In this document: positions 43,268 to 47,385 of the stretch, one piece after another
Position numbering within the stretch: the stretch's first letter is position 1
Layout: the number at the start of each line of letters is the position of its first letter
DNA from: Janibacter melonis
Lineage (GTDB): Bacteria; Actinomycetota; Actinomycetes; Actinomycetales; Dermatophilaceae
Direction: 5' to 3'
NCBI RefSeq assembly: GCF_020567375.1
Contig: NZ_JAJBZM010000001.1
Location: forward strand, 1-47,385
DNA length: 47,385 nt
Translations under genes and position numbers: made by a program
The notes under the pieces: generated by a model
The model's input: the letters and a program-made list of their open reading frames with translations, nothing else
Told to the model about the DNA's origin: nothing
The model's database searches: none

Positions 43268-44860
43268 TCAGGAGGTCGGGGCGTCCTCGGGCCGGCGCTC
43301 CTCGGGCTCGACGAGGCCGCGCATGAGGTCGACGACCTCGTCGGTCAGGTCCGGCCCGAGCGAGCCCCACCCGTGCTCGTAGCCGTAGATCTCGCGCAGC
43401 GGCACACCCGTGCGCGCCTCGCTGACGAGCTCGATGTCGTCGGCGTCGACGAGCCCCGGGTGCCACACGCCGACGGCCTCTGAGACCTTGAGCAGGTCGC
43501 GGCGCAGGGTGTTGAGATAGCTCGCGAGACGCACGGCCTTGAGCTGCGGGTCGAGGCCGTGGGCCAGCCACGGCGACTGGGTCGCCACCCCGGTGGGGCA
43601 GTGGTCGGTGTGGCACTTCTGCGCCTGGATGCACCCGATCGACAGCATCGCCTCGCGCGCGACGTGGAGCACGTCGCACCCCATCGCCATCGCGACCATC
43701 GCGTTGTCGGGCAGGCCGAGCTTGCCGGCGCCGATGAAGGTCACGTCGTCGGCGAGCCCGGCCCGCGCGAAGGTCGCGTAGACGCGGGCGAAGCCGAGGC
43801 GGAAGGGCAGGGCGACGCTGTCGGTGAAGATGAGCGGGGCCGCGCCGGTCCCCCCTTCGCCCCCGTCGACGGTGACGAAGTCGACCCCGCGCTGCCGGTC
43901 GACCATCGCCTCGGCGAGCTGCTCCCAGAAGACGAGGTCGCCGACGGCGGACTTGATGCCGACGGGCAGCCCGGTGCGCTCGGCGATCTGCTCGACGACG
44001 TCGAGCATCGAGTCGACGTCGGTGAAGGCGGTGTGCCGCGACGGGCTCGCGCAGTCCTGCCCGAGGGGGATGCCGCGGATCTGCGAGATCTCCGGCGTGA
44101 TCTTCGCCGCGGGCAGCATGCCGCCCAGCCCCGGCTTGGCGCCCTGGCTCAGCTTGATCTCGACGGCGCGCACGGGAGCCGAGGCGCACAGGTCGACGAG
44201 CCGCTCGATGTCGAAGCGGCCGTGCTCGTCACGGCACCCGAAGTACGCGGTGCCGACCTGGAACATGAGGTCGCCGCCCTGGCGGTGGTGGTCCGACAGA
44301 CCCCCCTCGCCGGTGTTCTGGTAGGCGCCGGCGAGGGCGACCCCGCGGTTGAGGGCCTGGATCGCCGGACCGGACAGGGAGCCGAAGCTCATCCCCGAGA
44401 CGTTGACGACCGACTCCGGGCGGAAGGCGTGCCGCCGGCCCCGCGGCCGGCCGATGACCTTGGCGGCCGGGAGGCGGACGAGGTCGTCGTGCTCCCCCTT
44501 CGCCCCGTGCGCGAGCGCGGAGGAGGGGGCGACGTCGGAGAAGGTCCGGTGCTTGATGATGACGTAGGACTCGCCGCGCTCGACGTCGTTGTCGGTCCCG
44601 AAGCCGGTGTAGTTGTTCTCGAGCTTGCTGCTCGCGTAGACCCACGAGCGCTGGTCGCGGCTGAAGGGCCGCTCCTCGTCGTTGCTCGTGACGATGTACT
44701 GGCGCAGCTCGGGGCCGACGCGCTCGAGGGCGTAGCGCAGGTTGCCCACGACGGGGTAGTTGCGCCGGATCGCATGGGTGCGCTGGGTGAGGTCGCGGGC
44801 GGCGACCGCGGCCACCGCGCCCAGACCGCCGAGTCCGGCCCACAGGGGAGTGCGTGACAT
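43268..44860 (-). CDS. FMN-binding glutamate synthase-like protein
   Basis: This 530-residue protein consists of the FMN-binding domain of glutamate synthase with no amidotransferase domain. The N-terminal helix (WAGLGGLGAVAAVAA) may anchor it. Recognisable parts are VNVSGMSFGSLSGPAIQALN, GTAYFGCRDEHG, SQGAKPGLGGMLP, the FVTVDGGEGGTGAAP flavin segment, and the GCIQAQKCHTDHCPTGVATQ cysteine cluster that ligates a 3Fe-4S centre in the family. Its reaction is not established. The long open frame to 46537 is rejected. CAGACT 6 nt upstream of the ATG suggests a leaderless mRNA. Confidence 0.92.
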   Translation of the reverse strand: MSRTPLWAGLGGLGAVAAVAARDLTQRTHAIRRNYPVVGNLRYALERVGPELRQYIVTSNDEERPFSRDQRSWVYASSKLENNYTGFGTDNDVERGESYVIIKHRTFSDVAPSSALAHGAKGEHDDLVRLPAAKVIGRPRGRRHAFRPESVVNVSGMSFGSLSGPAIQALNRGVALAGAYQNTGEGGLSDHHRQGGDLMFQVGTAYFGCRDEHGRFDIERLVDLCASAPVRAVEIKLSQGAKPGLGGMLPAAKITPEISQIRGIPLGQDCASPSRHTAFTDVDSMLDVVEQIAERTGLPVGIKSAVGDLVFWEQLAEAMVDRQRGVDFVTVDGGEGGTGAAPLIFTDSVALPFRLGFARVYATFARAGLADDVTFIGAGKLGLPDNAMVAMAMGCDVLHVAREAMLSIGCIQAQKCHTDHCPTGVATQSPWLAHGLDPQLKAVRLASYLNTLRRDLLKVSEAVGVWHPGLVDADDIELVSEARTGVPLREIYGYEHGWGSLGPDLTDEVVDLMRGLVEPEERRPEDAPTS

Positions 44861-44866
44861 GCCCGC

Positions 44867-44872
44867 AGTCTG
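44867..44872 (-). promoter_or_regulatory. Putative -10 box (CAGACT), leaderless
   Basis: On the minus strand CAGACT ends 6 nt before the ATG at 44860; it lacks the first T of TANNNT. Confidence 0.35.
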
Positions 44873-44893
44873 CCCCCGCGCAGGTGCGCGTGG

Positions 44894-44899
44894 GACGAT
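44894..44899 (+). promoter_or_regulatory. Putative -10 box (GACGAT) for the lipase-like gene
   Basis: GACGAT in GTGGGACGATG (the same 11-mer occurs before the steA-like gene) predicts a start near 44906 and a leader of about 30 nt containing GAGAGG before the GTG at 44936. Confidence 0.35.
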
Positions 44900-44935
44900 G
44901 CGCCGGTCCATCTCCATGACGAGAGGCAGCCGACG

Positions 44936-46177
44936 GTGAGCCCGACCCCCGATCGTCCTGCGCGCACCCGCGTCCTGCTCGCGGCGCTGCTCGCCGTGGC
45001 CCTGCTCGCGGGCGCCGCCGGCTGGTGGGTCGCGCGCGACGACGGGTCTGCCGCCGACGTCGCGGCCGGGCTCTCGGGAGCACCGGCCGGCGCGGACTTC
45101 TACCGCGCCGACGCGCAGGAGATCCGCGACGGCGAGCACGGCAGCCTCATCTGGTCGCGGGAGGAGGCCGGGACCGGCCTCGAGGGGGCCCGCACCCACC
45201 TCGTCCTCTACCGCTCGGTGGGGGCGAAGGGGGAGCCCGTCGCGGTCTCCGGGACCGTCACCCTGCCGCCCGGCGAGCCGCCGGAGGGCGGCTGGCCGGT
45301 CATCTCGTGGGGGCACGGCACGACGGGGACGGCCGACACGTGCGCGCCCTCGCTCACCACGCTGCAGGGCCAGGCCCGCTTCTACACGAGCCTGACGCAG
45401 CGGGTGCTCGACACCTACCTCCAGCGCGGCTACGTCGTCGTCGCGAGCGACTACGAGGGGCTGGGCACGCCCGGTCCGCACCCCTACCTGCTCGGCGAGA
45501 GCGCGGGTCGGGCGATGACCGACATCGTCAGCGCCGCGCGCGAGCTCGACGACCGGGTCTCCGGCACATGGCTGGCGGCCGGGCACTCGCAGGGCGGCCA
45601 GGCCGCGCTCTTCACCGCGCAGTCCGTCGACGGGTACGCCCCCGACCTCGACCTGCAGGGCATCGCCGCGATCGCGCCGCCCTCGCAGCTGCGCCGGGCC
45701 CTCACGACCTCGATACGGGACGACCTCGACCGCTCGACCTTCCTCGGCCCGCTGCTCTCCTCCGCCGCCGCTGTCGCGGGGGTGCCGCGCGACCGGGTCT
45801 TCAGCGCCCGTGGCGTCGCCCTGCTGCCCCAGCTCGAGGACCGGTGCCTCGAGGGGCTGTCCGCGCAGGACTCCTTCGGGGGCGTGCGCACGGGCGACCT
45901 CGTCCGACCGGGCGTCGGTCTCACCGAGGTCGAGAGGGTCGTCGCCGACAACGACGCGAGCGCGCTCACCCCCGAGGTGCCCGTCCTCGTCGTCCAGGGC
46001 ACGGCCGACACGACGGTGCCGGTGATCCTCACCGACGCCCTCGCCCGGCAGTGGCGCGCGGACGACGTCGACCTCACCTACCGGCGCGTCGCCGGCAAGG
46101 GGCACGTCGACGTGCTCGAGGACGCCCGCACCTCCGTCGACCGCTGGCTCGAGCAGACGGCCCCCGCCCTGCCCTGA
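44936..46177 (+). CDS. Secreted or membrane-anchored lipase-like alpha/beta hydrolase
   Basis: This 413-residue protein has an N-terminal hydrophobic segment (about 13-32) that is a signal anchor or signal peptide. The mature part is an alpha/beta hydrolase of the secretory-lipase type: oxyanion segment VISWGHGTTG, nucleophile S218 in AGHSQGGQA, acidic residue in VVQGTADTTVP, and the His in GKGHVDVLEDA. Substrates are probably esters or lipids outside the cell. A 7-codon ORF at 44916-44939 overlaps its GTG and might couple translation. Confidence 0.9.
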   Translation: MSPTPDRPARTRVLLAALLAVALLAGAAGWWVARDDGSAADVAAGLSGAPAGADFYRADAQEIRDGEHGSLIWSREEAGTGLEGARTHLVLYRSVGAKGEPVAVSGTVTLPPGEPPEGGWPVISWGHGTTGTADTCAPSLTTLQGQARFYTSLTQRVLDTYLQRGYVVVASDYEGLGTPGPHPYLLGESAGRAMTDIVSAARELDDRVSGTWLAAGHSQGGQAALFTAQSVDGYAPDLDLQGIAAIAPPSQLRRALTTSIRDDLDRSTFLGPLLSSAAAVAGVPRDRVFSARGVALLPQLEDRCLEGLSAQDSFGGVRTGDLVRPGVGLTEVERVVADNDASALTPEVPVLVVQGTADTTVPVILTDALARQWRADDVDLTYRRVAGKGHVDVLEDARTSVDRWLEQTAPALP

Positions 46178-46235
46178 CGCCCGGACGTCCCGCCCGTCCC
46201 CCGCCCACGCGGTCCGGGCCCCGGCCCGCAGCCGA

Positions 46236-46241
46236 TAGGAT
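46236..46241 (+). promoter_or_regulatory. -10 box (TAGGAT) for efp-nusB
   Basis: TAGGAT fits TANNNT and predicts a start near 46248, with a leader of about 57 nt. A 7-bp stem (46256-46262 with 46270-46276) lies in the leader before the weak GAAGG ribosome site. Confidence 0.5.
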
Positions 46242-46304
46242 GCACGACGTCCCGTGCGCGGGGGCTCCTCCCGCGCGACCCCGAGCACGAAGGCGCATCC
46301 CCAC

Positions 46305-46865
46305 GTGGCTAGCACGAACGACCTGAAGAACGGCATGGTCCTCCGCATCGACAACCAGCTCTGGTCGGTGGTGGAGTTCCAGCACGTCAAGCCCGGCAAG
46401 GGCCCGGCCTTCGTCCGCACGAAGCTGAAGTCCGTCACGACCGGCAAGGTCGTCGACAAGACCTTCAACGCCGGCACGAAGGTCGAGACGGCCAACGTCG
46501 ACAAGCGCACGATGCAGTACCTGTACAACGACGGCACCGACTACGTCTTCATGGACCCGGACACCTACGACCAGATCCCGGTCCCGCCCGAGACCGTCGG
46601 CGACGCCGCGAAGTACATGCTCGAGAACCAGGAGGCGGTCGTCGCCCGCCACGACGGCTCGGTGCTCTTCATCGAGCTGCCCGCCTCGGTCGTCCTCGAG
46701 ATCACCTACACCGAGCCGGGCCTGCAGGGCGACCGCTCCACCGGCGGCACCAAGCCGGCGACCGTCGAGACCGGCGCCGAGATCGCGGTCCCGCTCTTCG
46801 TCGAGCAGGGCACGAAGATCAAGGTCGACACCCGCGACGGCAGCTACCTCGGCCGCGTGAGCTGA
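46305..46865 (+). CDS. efp: Elongation factor P (PGKGP type)
   Basis: This 186-residue three-domain factor relieves ribosome stalling at poly-proline. The domain I tip loop reads P30-G-K32-G-P34, where K32 is the residue modified in other bacteria. The PGKGP loop is described for actinobacterial EF-P such as that of Corynebacterium glutamicum, which works without modification; no EpmA/EpmB genes are in this window. The GTG at 46305 is chosen from family length and the [10 protein letters not shown] start; the frame from 46254 would include leader sequence. nusB begins right after its stop. Confidence 0.96.
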   Translation: MASTNDLKNGMVLRIDNQLWSVVEFQHVKPGKGPAFVRTKLKSVTTGKVVDKTFNAGTKVETANVDKRTMQYLYNDGTDYVFMDPDTYDQIPVPPETVGDAAKYMLENQEAVVARHDGSVLFIELPASVVLEITYTEPGLQGDRSTGGTKPATVETGAEIAVPLFVEQGTKIKVDTRDGSYLGRVS

Positions 46866-47279
46866 GTGGCGGCTCGCACCAAGGCCCGCAAGCGCGCGCT
46901 CGACCTGCTCTTCGAGGCCGAGTCGCGTGGCCTCAACGTCTCGACGCTGCTCTCGCAGCGGGTCGAGACGCCGGTGACCGAGCACCCGCTGCCCGACTAC
47001 ACCCGTGAGCTCGTCGAGGGCGTCGTCGCGCACTGGAAGGACATCGACGAGCTGCTGTCGACGTACAGCCAGGGCTGGAGCGTCGAGCGCATGCCCGACG
47101 TCGACCGCGCGATCCTGCGCATCGGCACCTTCGAGGTGCTGTGGTCCGCGGACGTCCCGGAGTCGGTGGCGATCGCCGAGGCCAAGGCGCTCGCGACCGA
47201 GCTGAGCACCGACGAGTCGCCGCGCTTCGTGCACGGCCTGCTCGCCCGGATCGCCGAGGTCAAGCCGACCCTCATCTGA
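46866..47279 (+). CDS. nusB: Transcription antitermination protein NusB
   Basis: This 137-residue all-helical protein binds rRNA boxA with NusE in antitermination complexes. It starts with ARTKARKRALDLLFEAESRG and has the family segments LVEGVVAHWKDIDELLSTYS and DRAILRIGTFEVLW, ending VHGLLARIAE. The GTG directly follows the efp stop with no gap (TGA-GTG). The efp-nusB pair is standard in actinobacteria. Confidence 0.95.
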   Translation: MAARTKARKRALDLLFEAESRGLNVSTLLSQRVETPVTEHPLPDYTRELVEGVVAHWKDIDELLSTYSQGWSVERMPDVDRAILRIGTFEVLWSADVPESVAIAEAKALATELSTDESPRFVHGLLARIAEVKPTLI

Positions 47280-47282
47280 GCC

Positions 47283-47308
47283 GGCGGGCCCCCTCCCGGG
47301 GTCCCGCC
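47283..47308 (+). terminator. Hairpin after nusB
   Basis: Bases 47283-47293 pair with 47298-47308 over 11 positions with one C:T mismatch around TCCC. It starts 4 bases after the nusB stop codon. A downstream gene such as pyrR lies outside the window if present. Confidence 0.65.
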
Positions 47309-47358
47309 AGCCCCGCCGCAGGCCGCGCCCCGACCGACCCGCCCGGCCCGCCGCGCCG

Positions 47359-47371
47359 CCCCCCCCCCCCC
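47359..47371. other. 13-base C run at the end of the window
   Basis: Thirteen consecutive C residues lie 14 bases from the window end in an otherwise C-rich stretch. It may be a true slippage tract or an assembly artefact at a contig edge. Confidence 0.8.
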
Positions 47372-47385
47372 GCGCCCCACGCCGA

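Noticed and set aside
43559-44857. 432-codon plus-strand ORF opposite the glutamate synthase-like gene
   Set aside because: It is the mirror of a well-conserved gene and its translation is Asp/Glu/Gly/Val/Arg-rich without domain features.
44861-46537. N-terminal extension of the glutamate synthase-like protein to 1089 residues
   Set aside because: The extension is antisense to the lipase-like and efp genes; the family start and a -10 box fit the ATG at 44860.

Overview
The window is chromosomal DNA from a high-G+C actinobacterium. The evidence is very high G+C, GTG/ATG starts in overlapping stop-start pairs, and two gene blocks that match well-known actinobacterial neighbourhoods. The first block (about 364-15625) follows the Mycobacterium tuberculosis Rv1691-Rv1700 order: TPR protein, HAD phosphatase, small protein, tlyA, NAD kinase, recN, steA-like, mctB/steB-like, pyrG, NUDIX. 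The second (31343-47279) is the alaS-ruvX-mltG-aroE-aroC-aroK-aroB ... efp-nusB block. A Micrococcales member (Intrasporangiaceae-like) is my best guess, from general appearance only. No phage, insertion sequence, CRISPR array or tRNA gene was seen. The window starts in a 23S-5S spacer and ends in a 13-base C run, so it may be a whole assembly contig.

Layout. 1-310: spacer, 5S rRNA and two terminator hairpins. 364-7038: an almost gapless plus-strand chain from the TPR protein to RecN. 7110-12811: a leaderless operon of five genes joined by 4-nt overlaps (steA-like, steB/mctB-like, a MraY/WecA-like transferase, a MurJ-like flippase, a GT4 glycosyltransferase). The last three look like a lipid-linked glycan synthesis and export set placed between the division-linked SteA/SteB pair and pyrG. 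12823-16204: pyrG, NUDIX, YchJ-like and a PadR regulator. 16229-21065: a minus-strand Tat/lipoprotein of unknown function, then aspS, a HAD hydrolase and a methyltransferase. 21118-25573: minus-strand alpha/beta hydrolase, acetyltransferase, MMPL exporter and NUDIX. 25686-31128: rarA, an unknown protein, VOC and LysE family proteins, and a DUF222/HNH protein with an internal tandem repeat. 31184-39469: alaS with a probable leader-peptide region, ruvX, mltG and the shikimate genes. 39472-43156: a two-component system divergent from an ABC exporter. 43268-46177: an FMN glutamate-synthase-like protein and a secreted lipase-like protein. 46305-47279: efp and nusB.

Regulation. Many monocistronic genes or operon heads show a TANNNT-like -10 box ending 6-8 nt before the start codon, so their mRNAs are probably leaderless. 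Strong GC-rich hairpins lie between convergent genes. The alaS leader contains a leaderless 24-codon Ala-rich ORF running into a strong hairpin. A 14-bp palindrome lies between the two-component system and the ABC exporter. The octamer CGAAGGGG (either strand) occurs about 36 times in 47 kb, far above a simple composition estimate, and may be a genome-wide signal.
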